Shown here: piece by piece, positions 1-5,995 of the stretch | Layout of the letters: each line of letters starts with the position of its first letter | How positions within the stretch are numbered: position 1 is the first letter of the stretch | Source: JAWXCH01 sp034440595 | GTDB lineage: Bacteria; Planctomycetota; Planctomycetia; Pirellulales; JALHPA01 | NCBI GenBank assembly: GCA_034440595.1 | Contig: JAWXCH010000351.1 | Span: 1-6,917, forward strand | Length of the DNA: 6,917 nt | Direction of reading: 5' to 3' | The notes under the pieces: model-generated | The model's database searches: none | What the model was told of the DNA's origin: nothing | What the model saw: only the letters and a program-made list of their open reading frames with translations | Made by a program: the position numbers and the translations under genes

Positions 1-399
1 ACGGAGAACCCTGTTTGTGTGCTGCCGCAGACTTCGATCATTGAGCTGCACGCCACTATGGCGCGAGAAAATGTCCGCCACCTGCTGGTCTGTCAGGGAT
101 ATCGGCAACTGGTTGGCGTGATCCATCAGCACGACTTGCAGACGCGAACTGGTGCCACTGCGGCGGACTTTATGACGGCCGATCCGGTCTCGATTTCATC
201 GGATATGCCGCTGCAGCAGATCGCCGAGGTCATGGTCAACAATCATGTTTCGTGCCTGCCGGTGCGAACGTCTGGCATGCTCAACGGGGTTATCACCAGA
301 ACCGATTTACTGATTGCCTTTGAAAGCGTGTTGGACGCCCTGCACGACATTGTCCAACAGGACGAACCGATCGAGACATTGCAGCCGGGGTCGGCGTGA
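1..399 (+). CDS. Tandem CBS-domain protein, 3' part only
   Basis: This is the C-terminal 132 residues of a protein with two CBS domains; the reading frame is open to the left edge, so the true start lies outside the window. A GTG at 19 is in frame, but the first CBS repeat already begins before it, so I do not take it as the start. CBS1 covers about residues 1-46, with the NPVxVxPxTS opening and a VRHLLV strand. CBS2 covers about 54-108, with FMTADPVSISSDMPL, VSCLPV and GVITRTDLL. CBS pairs form a Bateman module that typically binds adenine nucleotides or S-adenosylmethionine and regulates an attached or partner protein. No catalytic domain follows: the protein ends about 24 residues after CBS2 with a short acidic tail. 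Any partner domain would be N-terminal and outside the window. Family assignment is firm; ligand and role are unknown. Confidence 0.85.
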   Translation, partial: TENPVCVLPQTSIIELHATMARENVRHLLVCQGYRQLVGVIHQHDLQTRTGATAADFMTADPVSISSDMPLQQIAEVMVNNHVSCLPVRTSGMLNGVITRTDLLIAFESVLDALHDIVQQDEPIETLQPGSA

Positions 400-469
400 C
401 GCCAGACGCGGTTCACGATTCTCCGGCGGAATCGTTGCTATGACTATGCTACCCGGCCGAGGTCGCCGG

Positions 470-488
470 CCGCACGGTAAAAGTGCGG
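470..488 (+). other. GC-rich stem-loop downstream of the CBS gene
   Basis: A perfect 6-bp stem, CCGCAC (470-475) with GTGCGG (483-488), closes a 7-base GGTAAAA loop 70 bases after the CBS-gene stop. No T-tract follows, so it is not a standard intrinsic terminator; it could protect the 3' end of the mRNA or act as a weak terminator. A chance hairpin is also possible at this GC content. Confidence 0.25.
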
Positions 489-648
489 AGTTGCGAGTCA
501 ATCATGGCGGAAAATGGGGGCACCGCTCGGTTTTTTGGCAGCGACCAGCGCCGGATGCCCTGAAAAAACAGGTTTATTCTGTGGTTGGATTCCCTTGCGT
601 TTCTTCAACGGAACCGTCAGAATCAACCGAAGTTAGGTGGCCTGGGAT

Positions 649-678
649 CGGAATGGCATGGATTTGCGTGCATTTCCG
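649..678 (+). other. Bulged stem-loop of unknown role
   Basis: Bases 649-660 and 667-678 pair over 11 base pairs (one of them T-G) with two single-base bulges, G656 and T673, around the 6-base loop GATTTG (661-666). It lies in the middle of the non-coding region before tssB. It could be part of a structured leader or small RNA, but neither a promoter nor a terminator can be tied to it. Confidence 0.2.
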
Positions 679-806
679 GTGGTTTCTTAGGAATAGGAAG
701 CGCCGTGCAAATGGAAAGCGATGACATTACTTTGTCGCCAGACGTTTGCCAGAACCGAGCAGCAGGCACAACCGTCAGACATTGAATCTGTAGTGCATGA
801 AACAAC

Positions 807-848
807 CATCCTAGAGACGGTAGGGGGCATCTTAGGGACGGTGCGGAT
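807..848. repeat. Two tandem 21-bp imperfect repeats upstream of tssB
   Basis: Two adjacent 21-bp units (807-827 and 828-848) match at 15 of 21 positions by eye. Shared blocks are CATC, TAG and GACGGT in the same register. A 21-bp period is about two helical turns, which would put both copies on the same DNA face, as expected for a cooperative regulator site. The unit ends 136 bases before the tssB start. A regulatory role is inferred only from position and spacing. Confidence 0.35.
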
Positions 849-973
849 CATATGTCGTGAAGGATGAAAGCTGTTGGTACTCGCTCGGCCTGCTCGAAAT
901 GTTAAATACGCGTACTTGTCCTGCTTGTTGAAGTCTGCCGCGGCGCGGCCTACCTGAGACGAGCCAGTCAACC

Positions 974-978
974 GGAGA
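974..978 (+). promoter_or_regulatory. Ribosome binding site of tssB
   Basis: GGAGA lies 6 bases before the ATG at 985, a good Shine-Dalgarno match and spacing. It supports this start codon for tssB. Confidence 0.75.
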
Positions 979-984
979 GATTCA

Positions 985-1500
985 ATGGGAAAAGAAAGTT
1001 TGCAGCATAAGCTTGACCGCGTTCGTCGTCCGCGCGTGCAGATCACGTACGATGTGCAAGTCGGCAATGCCATGGAAAAGGTGGAATTGCCTTTTGTGGT
1101 CGGCGTGTTGGCCGATCTTTCTGGCAGCCCCAAAGAAAAACTAAAAGCGCTGAAGGAACGCAAGGTCGTTAACGTCGACCGCGATAACTTCAACGACGTG
1201 CTGGCACGCGCTACCCCACGCGTGGCCATGAAGGTTGACAACAAGTTCAACGACGACGGCAGCAAGCTGGCCGTGGAACTGAACTTCAAGAACATCGAAG
1301 ACTTCGAGCCAGCGCAGGTTGCTCGGCAGGTCGGTCCGCTACGCGAATTGCTCGAGATGCGTCAGAAGTTGACACAACTGATGAGCAAGATGGAAGGCAA
1401 CGACAAACTGGAAGAGCTCCTCGGCCAGATCCTTGCCAATGATGAACAAGCGAAGAAATTGGCCGAACAAATGAAGCAAGAAACTCCGGAGGTGTCTTGA
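985..1500 (+). CDS. tssB: T6SS contractile sheath small subunit TssB (VipA)
   Basis: TssB is the small sheath protein of the type VI secretion system. It pairs with TssC to form the cytoplasmic contractile sheath around the Hcp tube. The 171-residue length is typical for the family (about 160-170). Visible family features are the N-terminal HKLDRVRRPRVQITYDV segment (residues 8-24), ELPFVVGVLADLSG (34-47), DRDNFNDVLARATPRV (66-80), the core strand LAVELNFKNIEDFEPA (95-110), and the helical C-terminus QVGPLRELLEMRQKLTQL (115-132), which ends in a charged, Lys/Glu-rich helix. The ATG at 985 is chosen because of GGAGA 6 bases upstream and the family-typical MGKESLQ opening. The stop shares one base with the tssC start, so the two genes are certainly co-transcribed and probably translationally coupled. 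No defect is visible; family assignment is secure. Confidence 0.96.
   Translation: MGKESLQHKLDRVRRPRVQITYDVQVGNAMEKVELPFVVGVLADLSGSPKEKLKALKERKVVNVDRDNFNDVLARATPRVAMKVDNKFNDDGSKLAVELNFKNIEDFEPAQVARQVGPLRELLEMRQKLTQLMSKMEGNDKLEELLGQILANDEQAKKLAEQMKQETPEVS
1488..1492 (+). promoter_or_regulatory. Ribosome binding site deciding the tssC start
   Basis: A perfect GGAGG sits inside the end of tssB, 7 bases before the ATG at 1500. The TTG at 1497 is also in frame, but its spacing of 4 bases is too short, so the ATG is preferred. Confidence 0.75.
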
Positions 1501-2981
1501 TGAGTAGTGCCGAACAAACAGCAGCTTCCGCAGCCAGTTCGACCACAGAAGAACTGAACCTGCTTGATCAAATTGTGGCGGCAACCAAGCCACAGTCCAG
1601 CCAGGAAGCCGACCGTGCCAAGACCTACTTTCAGCAGTTCTTGGACAAAGTGGTCGAGCCCGGTCAGGTCGTTTCCAAGGATGTCGAGACCAATATTAAA
1701 TTCTGGATTGGCGAGATCGACAAGAAGTTGTCGACCCAGCTCAACGAGATCATGCACCATGAGGATTTCCAAAAGCTGGAATCCACCTGGCGCGGTCTGC
1801 ACTATCTGGTGCATCAGTCCGAAACCGGCCAGAACCTGAAAATCCGCGTGCTGAACGTCAGCAAGAAGGATCTGCTGAAGGATCTGGAAAAGGCCGCTGA
1901 GTTCGATCAAAGCGCCTTGTTCAAGAAGATCTACGAAGAAGAATACGGCCAACTCGGTGGTCAGCCGTACGGTATGCTGGTCGGCGACTACGAATTTGGT
2001 CGCAGTCCCGAGGATATCAGCTTGTTGAAAATGGTTAGCAATGTGGCCGCTGCGGCCCATGCGCCGTTCATTTCGGCAGCCAATCCTAAGATGTTCAACT
2101 TCGAGCGGTTTACCGAGCTTGGTAACCCACGCGATTTGGCAAAAATCTTTGACAGCGTCGAATACGCCGCCTGGAAGAGTTTCCGCGAAAGCGAAGACTC
2201 CCGCTTTGTCGGTCTGACTTTGCCGCACGTGCTTGGTCGTCTGCCGTACGGGCAGGACTTCAAGCCGGTCGAAGAATTCAACTTTGAAGAATTCGTCGAC
2301 GGCAAAGAGCACGACAAGTACCTGTGGATGAATGCCGCCTGGGCCTACGCCGCACGTATGACCGACACTTTTGCCAAGAACGGCTGGTTTGCTGCCAGTC
2401 GCGGTGTGATGGGTGGTGGTAAGGTCGAAGGCCTGCCGGTCCATACTTTTCCGACGGACGATGGCGATATTGCCATGAAGTGCCCAACGGAAATCGCGAT
2501 CACCGATCGTCGCGAGTTCGAACTGTCGAACCTCGGTTTTCTGCCGCTGTTGCACGCCAAGGGGACCGACTTTTCGGTCTTTATGAGCGCTCAATCGGCT
2601 CAGAAACCGAAGACCTATTTTGAGCCAGACGCCAACGCCAATGCCGAACTTTCGGCCAAGCTGAACCTGATCATGTGCACCTCGCGGTTTGCACATTATC
2701 TGAAGGTCATGGCCCGCGATCGAATTGGCAGCTTCATGGAAACGGCACAGTGCGCCGAATGGCTGAACCGTTGGATTGGCAACTACTGCTGCGATCCATC
2801 GGGTGCTAGCGACGAGACAAAGGCCAAGTATCCGCTGTCGGAAGCACGTGTCGATGTGCAACCGGTGGCAGGAAGACCGGGCTGGTACGAAGCGGTCGCC
2901 TATCTGCGACCTCACTTCCAGCTTGAGACGTTGACAACCTCGCTCCGCTTGGTGGCCGAAGTACCTAAGAGAGGTGCTTAA
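1500..2981 (+). CDS. tssC: T6SS contractile sheath large subunit TssC (VipB)
   Basis: TssC is the large sheath subunit and forms the conserved body of the T6SS contractile sheath with TssB. The protein is 493 residues, normal for the family, and intact. Family hallmarks in order (residues from the ATG at 1500): LNEIMHHEDFQKLESTWRGL (81-100), YGMLVGDYEFGRSPEDISLL (157-176), HAPFISAANPKMF (187-199), SRFVGLTLPHVLGRLPYG (234-251), WAYAARMTDTFAKNGWFAAS (281-300), CPTEIAITDRREFELSNLGF (328-347), SAKLNLIMCTSRFAHYLKVM (385-404) and the C-terminal AYLRPHFQLETLTTSLRLV (467-485). The N-terminal helix around residues 16-30 (LNLLDQIVAATKP) corresponds by position to the segment that ClpV recognises in the Vibrio cholerae homologue; this equivalence is inferred. 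An intrinsic terminator follows 33 bases after the stop. The usual hcp gene does not follow. Confidence 0.97.
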   Translation: MSSAEQTAASAASSTTEELNLLDQIVAATKPQSSQEADRAKTYFQQFLDKVVEPGQVVSKDVETNIKFWIGEIDKKLSTQLNEIMHHEDFQKLESTWRGLHYLVHQSETGQNLKIRVLNVSKKDLLKDLEKAAEFDQSALFKKIYEEEYGQLGGQPYGMLVGDYEFGRSPEDISLLKMVSNVAAAAHAPFISAANPKMFNFERFTELGNPRDLAKIFDSVEYAAWKSFRESEDSRFVGLTLPHVLGRLPYGQDFKPVEEFNFEEFVDGKEHDKYLWMNAAWAYAARMTDTFAKNGWFAASRGVMGGGKVEGLPVHTFPTDDGDIAMKCPTEIAITDRREFELSNLGFLPLLHAKGTDFSVFMSAQSAQKPKTYFEPDANANAELSAKLNLIMCTSRFAHYLKVMARDRIGSFMETAQCAEWLNRWIGNYCCDPSGASDETKAKYPLSEARVDVQPVAGRPGWYEAVAYLRPHFQLETLTTSLRLVAEVPKRGA

Positions 2982-3014
2982 AGTTGCAGTAGTCTGAAGA
3001 ATTTTTGCAATTGC

Positions 3015-3050
3015 AAGAACCCTCGGTCGCAAGCCGAGGGTTCTTTTTTT
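3015..3050 (+). terminator. Intrinsic terminator of the tssBC operon
   Basis: A perfect 12-bp stem (3015-3026 with 3034-3045; core GAACCCTCGG paired with CCGAGGGTTC) closes a 7-base loop, TCGCAAG, and runs into seven T residues at 3044-3050. This is a textbook Rho-independent terminator for plus-strand transcription from tssC. In the other direction the downstream strand lacks an equal T-run, so it is a weaker terminator for the convergent minus-strand gene. A 12-bp palindrome TTGCAATTGCAA (3005-3016) abuts the hairpin. Confidence 0.93.
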
Positions 3051-3156
3051 AATCGCTGCATCACTTGCAGCAAGTCGGCCACAGATCGACTTGTCGAACC
3101 GCTCTGAAATGGCAGTATTCATTGATCCGACTCGGGCTAACCGACTACGATCACAT

Positions 3157-4611
3157 TCACAACTTCTCTAAATCCCCCTGCACGTTTTCCAAACACTTTG
3201 CGGTTAGCGCCAGTAGCTTGTTCTCTTTGTTGCCCGCGCGGAGTTTTTCGACCCGTGCGGAGAGTTGCTTTAAGTCCGCAGCATATTCACGACGGGCGGT
3301 GGTGGTGAGGCGATCTTTGAGATAGATCGGTGGGCCGACCTTGTCGCCGACGAGTGGCTCTAGCGACATCGTTCCGCAGAAGGGGCCAAGCTGTTTGAAG
3401 TACGCTTCTTCGGCATCCAGGACGATTTGCAGCATCTCGGCTTGCTGTGTGTCGGTCGGCAGGTGGTAAACGGACTGCACTGCCTCGGCGGCTTGGGACT
3501 TCCAGTCGCCCGTGGGGTTGGTTAGCAGCCTACCGGCCATGGCCATCGAAGCGGCGTCCCCCGGGTTGGCACGGATATGGTAGTAGTATTCGCAGGCGCG
3601 GCCACCATCGGCGGCCAGCTTGCTCAGATGGTCGGCGGTGCGTTTGAGCGTCGGTAAGAACCAGCGATCGCGAGCCCAGTGTTGCGGTGGCTCGACCTGC
3701 GGGCCACCCAGCGTGCCAAAGTCACATTTCAGCGAGCTGATGAGTTGCTTGCGTGCCTCTCGTCCGCGAATGCCGCTGGTGTTGTTAACGTCGATCAGGT
3801 AATCCAGCGGCTTGCTGAGTCGAACGAGCGGTTCGGCGGCGGCCGGGTCACTGAAGTTCATCCCCCAGCTTGAGACGCCGACAATCTTGCCGGGCCAGCG
3901 GCTGCGGATATGTTCTGCCGCACGGATGTTGACCAGGGCATCGTACTCGACCGGGGTGTGTTGGCTGCATTTGGGGCAGCGGCACCGCCCGGCGTCGGCC
4001 GATTGCATGCTGACGCCGTCGATGGGGAAGCGTGTGAAGGCAAAGTCGATGACGCGCTGCACCCAGTCCCAGGCATTGGGATCGCTGCCGCACATCGCCA
4101 GCGGGTGTTTTTTGTCGGGAGCGAGCGCCGGATTGTCGCGAATGATCGCCTCGTATCCCCAACTGTAGATGCCCAGCCCAGAGACGACCTTGATGTTCTG
4201 TGCATGCGCCAGGTCGATCAGCCGTTCGACAAGCTTGCCGCGTTCGGGCGTGACGGCATCGGCCAGCTTGAGCGGCCAGGCATGGGTGACGTAGAGACCC
4301 CAGATGGCGATCTCGTTGTAGCCGAGTGCCTTCATGGCGGCGAAGCTCTCGGCATAGTCGGCCAGCAGTTCTTCATCGAGCCGCATGGATGGCCAGGCGG
4401 TGGTCGGTTCTCCGCGCGAAGCGAGATCGGTGATCCAACCGAGATAACTGCGATGGCGAAATGCGTTGGGTTGGTCTGGTGCAGCGTTCTTCTTTTCCGT
4501 TTTTGCAGTTTCATCTGAAGCAAATGAGAACGGAGCCTGCGCGATGTTGCTGGCTACGGTAGCAGTTGCCAGCGCGGCAGAAGAAAGTAGCTGACGGCGG
4601 GAGAGGGGCAT
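3157..4611 (-). CDS. Tat-exported protein with probable TIM-barrel glycosidase-like domain
   Basis: A 484-residue protein of unproven function. The N-terminus has a twin-arginine export signal, SRRQLLS at residues 4-10, followed by an Ala-rich hydrophobic stretch to about residue 31, so it is expected to be folded before export. The mature part reads like an alpha/beta barrel: alternating segments such as MKALGYNEIAIWGLY (93-107), NIKVVSGLGIYSWGY (139-153), FPIDGVSMQSADAG (195-208) and KIVGVSSWGMNF (242-253). After the fourth segment comes a tight cysteine cluster C210, C212, C215, as seen in some glycoside-hydrolase-like barrels (DUF4838 type), where it may bind metal. The C-terminal third (about 370-484) is helical. 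I infer a carbohydrate-active or related enzyme, but cannot name catalytic residues. No Shine-Dalgarno precedes the ATG; the Tat signal decides the start. The gene is convergent with tssBC, and GC is high (about 70% in one sampled line). Confidence 0.85.
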   Translation of the reverse strand: MPLSRRQLLSSAALATATVASNIAQAPFSFASDETAKTEKKNAAPDQPNAFRHRSYLGWITDLASRGEPTTAWPSMRLDEELLADYAESFAAMKALGYNEIAIWGLYVTHAWPLKLADAVTPERGKLVERLIDLAHAQNIKVVSGLGIYSWGYEAIIRDNPALAPDKKHPLAMCGSDPNAWDWVQRVIDFAFTRFPIDGVSMQSADAGRCRCPKCSQHTPVEYDALVNIRAAEHIRSRWPGKIVGVSSWGMNFSDPAAAEPLVRLSKPLDYLIDVNNTSGIRGREARKQLISSLKCDFGTLGGPQVEPPQHWARDRWFLPTLKRTADHLSKLAADGGRACEYYYHIRANPGDAASMAMAGRLLTNPTGDWKSQAAEAVQSVYHLPTDTQQAEMLQIVLDAEEAYFKQLGPFCGTMSLEPLVGDKVGPPIYLKDRLTTTARREYAADLKQLSARVEKLRAGNKENKLLALTAKCLENVQGDLEKL

Positions 4612-4680
4612 GGGCGCAGGGTCAGTGGAATTGAAGTCGGGGGCGAACCGTCAATTCAGCTTAGCCTGACTGGAATGGGA

Positions 4681-4704
4681 ATGCCACTACGGCATAGAAG
4701 CCGT
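4681..4704. repeat. Two mutually exclusive small hairpins
   Basis: ATGCC (4681-4685) pairs with GGCAT (4691-4695), while ACGGC (4689-4693) pairs with GCCGT (4700-4704). The two stems share bases, so only one can form at a time. They lie about 70-95 bases upstream of the Tat gene start on its strand, so they would be in its leader if transcription starts further upstream or reads through from the DUF2752 gene. Confidence 0.3.
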
Positions 4705-4728
4705 GTCAAACTTTTCTCGCTGCTGAAC

Positions 4729-4804
4729 GTCCCTTTCAGGGCCGCAGTGTTTTGGATCTGTAACCCGGGGTGACAGAGACGACCCTTCGGGTCTAAGCCG
4801 GGAC
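4729..4804. repeat. REP-like pair of stem-loops with TTC triloops
   Basis: Two short hairpins share the same TTC loop: CCCT-TTC-AGGG (4731-4741) and GACCC-TTC-GGGTC (4781-4793). The second is nested inside an outer stem, CCCGG (4764-4768) with CCGGG (4798-4802). This organisation resembles repetitive extragenic palindromes. Whether it recurs in this genome cannot be seen from one window. The 4781-4793 hairpin also sits directly after the stop of the coding-like relic, so it could be the remains of a terminator. Confidence 0.4.
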
Positions 4805-4906
4805 AGCAGGCAAGTCGCCGCTGATATTGATAGAGCGTCTTACGTTGGTTCCTGGTTCGTTCCACGCACCGGACGGATAGTTAAAGTTAACCGTGGTAAC
4901 TGGCGA
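4793..4906 (-). pseudogene. Possible 3' relic of a protein-coding gene
   Basis: Downstream of the DUF2752 gene, the minus strand reads about 37 codons ending in TAG at 4795-4793. The amino-acid content looks protein-like (VTTVNFNYPSGAWNEPG, then RRSINISGDLPAVPA), unlike a random frame. Its frame stays open to 5167, but that upstream part is the shadow of the DUF2752 gene and has no protein-like character, so only the end is plausible as a remnant. A stem-loop begins at the stop codon. I do not recognise the family. It may be a truncated neighbour replaced by the DUF2752/TM2 pair, or a chance frame. Confidence 0.25.
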
Positions 4907-4923
4907 GCACCGTACTTGTCGGT

Positions 4924-5298
4924 TTAACGAGAGTTGTGAACAATGACATTGGCGAACCCTGCCACGAAGAAAATCGTGATCAATCCGAGTTCGCAAGTCC
5001 TCGATTCCAAAATCCGCCGTCCTAGTGGAAAGATAGGCAAATCCAAAACGCACGCTCGCAACATTACTACAACTAACGGAATAACGGCAAAGTTGTGACA
5101 GAATGCGGTGAGTAAGTCGCCCTTTAAGAAGTACCTCATCGCAGTTGTTAGGCCGCATGCAGGACATGGAATTTCAAATAAAGATCGCGAGGGACATAGG
5201 GGAAATGGGAGCAAAGGCCGGGCGACAAAAAATACCAATAGAGAACAAACGATCCACAGGTTTGGAAATGCACGTGTCACGATGGAAAGCACTCCCAT
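4924..5298 (-). CDS. DUF2752 family membrane protein
   Basis: A 124-residue small membrane protein. The family mark is CPACGLTTA (residues 45-53), close to the CPxCGxT(R/T) signature of DUF2752, followed by the FLKGDLLTAFCHNF segment (57-70). About three hydrophobic membrane segments are visible (roughly 14-31, 68-86 and 105-121). The biochemical role of DUF2752 is unknown. The start is uncertain: the ATG at 5298 overlaps the upstream gene by 22 bases, whereas a GTG at 5280 would give a classic 4-base GTGA overlap with its stop. Neither has a clear Shine-Dalgarno. In either case translation is probably coupled to the zinc-ribbon/TM2 gene, which suggests the two products act together in the membrane. 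GC is low (about 43-48% in sampled lines) compared with the flanking genes. Confidence 0.8.
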   Translation of the reverse strand: MGVLSIVTRAFPNLWIVCSLLVFFVARPLLPFPLCPSRSLFEIPCPACGLTTAMRYFLKGDLLTAFCHNFAVIPLVVVMLRACVLDLPIFPLGRRILESRTCELGLITIFFVAGFANVIVHNSR

Positions 5299-5834
5299 TC
5301 TGTTACGGACTGCCCCGACTTCAGTTTCTTCGCAACCAAGTAAGCATCAACTCCCATCAGCGGCCACGTGATAAAAATAGAAACGCCAAACGTTAACCCT
5401 GCAAGTGCCATTGCACCGATTAGTAGTACAACTCCCTTGGTTACTTGGCCCATTATCATCTGCCCCAGACCGGCGATGCAGCATCCGCTGAGCAAAGCCA
5501 TCAGCAATGGATCCTTTGGCGGAGACGAGGAAGAAATCTGTTTTGAGGTTCCTTGTTGGTTGGTCATCGGCACAGGGACGAGCATCGATCCGCAATGCCG
5601 ACATTTGATTGCTTCCGCCGCAATTTCTTCTGCACAAAATGGGCAACGTTTTCTTGAAGTGTTCGCTTGGCTTGTTGGTGGTGGTTGAAAGGCCGTGAAA
5701 ATTTCTTCCGGTGAATCCGGCCTTGCCACGATAAAGCTAGACTTACACTTTGGGCATGTCAGAGTCTTGCCGATTGCGGCTTCGGGCGCTTGAAGTCGCG
5801 CGTGACACTGTGGACAGTCGACTATGGTTGGCAT
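5277..5834 (-). CDS. Double zinc-ribbon protein with C-terminal TM2 membrane domain
   Basis: A 185-residue protein from the ATG at 5834; an in-frame ATG at 5903 would add 23 residues with no domain similarity. I prefer the shorter form because the MJ0042-type zinc ribbon then starts at the N-terminus, as is usual; neither start has a good ribosome site. Zinc ribbon 1 uses C7, C10, C27 and C30 (DCPQC and TCPKC). Zinc ribbon 2 uses C64, C67, C78 and C81 (RCPFCAEEI and KCRHCGS). A Ser/Pro/Gln-rich linker follows. Residues 108-170 form a TM2 domain: two hydrophobic segments, GLGQMIMGQ between them, and MGVDAYLVAKK at the end. It is probably a membrane protein with cytosolic zinc ribbons; function unknown. 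It overlaps the DUF2752 gene downstream and lies about 160 bases after the tssH stop, so read-through from tssH is possible. Confidence 0.87.
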   Translation of the reverse strand: MPTIVDCPQCHARLQAPEAAIGKTLTCPKCKSSFIVARPDSPEEIFTAFQPPPTSQANTSRKRCPFCAEEIAAEAIKCRHCGSMLVPVPMTNQQGTSKQISSSSPPKDPLLMALLSGCCIAGLGQMIMGQVTKGVVLLIGAMALAGLTFGVSIFITWPLMGVDAYLVAKKLKSGQSVTEWECFPS

Positions 5835-5995
5835 TGAAACTCGGGTTTGCAGTTCTATCGCGTGTTTTGAAGCAATGGATGTTTCTTTAAATCCGTAGGC
5901 CATGAACGCGAGGGACTCGTTTCCGTGGGCGGCTCGATTGCACGCAGGAATGTTCTGCTGCCGACACCATGCTCGCCCTGCAAGTTGGTTCGACG

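Larger units (their letters stand above)
400..984. other. 585-base intergenic region upstream of tssB
   Basis: No convincing gene was found here. The short open frames (for example 585-785 on plus, 623-805 on minus) match no family I recognise and have no ribosome binding site. The stretch holds a GC-rich stem-loop at 470-488, a longer bulged stem-loop at 649-678, a 21-bp imperfect tandem repeat at 807-848, an 8-bp palindrome TACGCGTA at 907-914, and the tssB ribosome binding site at 974-978. It is long for a bacterial spacer and probably carries the tssBC promoter and its control sites, but no consensus housekeeping promoter is evident. Confidence 0.5.
4612..4923. other. 312-base spacer with hairpins and a coding-like relic
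   Basis: The spacer between the DUF2752 gene and the Tat gene (both minus strand) has no intact gene. From left to right it holds overlapping alternative hairpins at 4681-4704, a CCCT-TTC-AGGG stem-loop at 4731-4741, a nested hairpin at 4764-4802, and a stretch at 4793-4906 that reads like the end of a gene on the minus strand. TTGACG (minus strand, near 4650) looks like a -35 box, but no -10 box is at the right distance. Confidence 0.5.

Noticed and set aside
417..433. GATTC/GAATC inverted repeat just after the CBS gene as its terminator
   Set aside because: The stem is only 5-6 bp and no T-run follows.
314..724. A 136-codon plus-strand frame overlapping the CBS gene end and the spacer
   Set aside because: Arg/Ser/Pro-rich out-of-frame translation with no domain; its first part is the CBS gene read in another frame.
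585..805. Short open frames in the gap on both strands (66 and 60 codons)
   Set aside because: They overlap each other on opposite strands, lack ribosome sites and show no recognisable motif.
874..908. Housekeeping promoter TTGGTA with TAAATA before tssB
   Set aside because: The spacer between the two boxes is about 23 bases, well outside the usual 16-18.
687..1295. A 202-codon minus-strand frame over tssB and its upstream region
   Set aside because: Low-complexity Ser/Arg/Leu-rich translation antisense to the well-supported tssB; no start signal.
1362..3122. A 586-codon open frame on the minus strand across tssC and the end of tssB
   Set aside because: It mirrors tssC and has no family resemblance or ribosome site. 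Its length follows from the codon use of tssC, and it reads through the tssBC terminator.
3910..4518. A 202-codon plus-strand frame opposite the Tat gene
   Set aside because: Antisense shadow in a high-GC gene; the minus frame has a clear Tat signal and domain structure.
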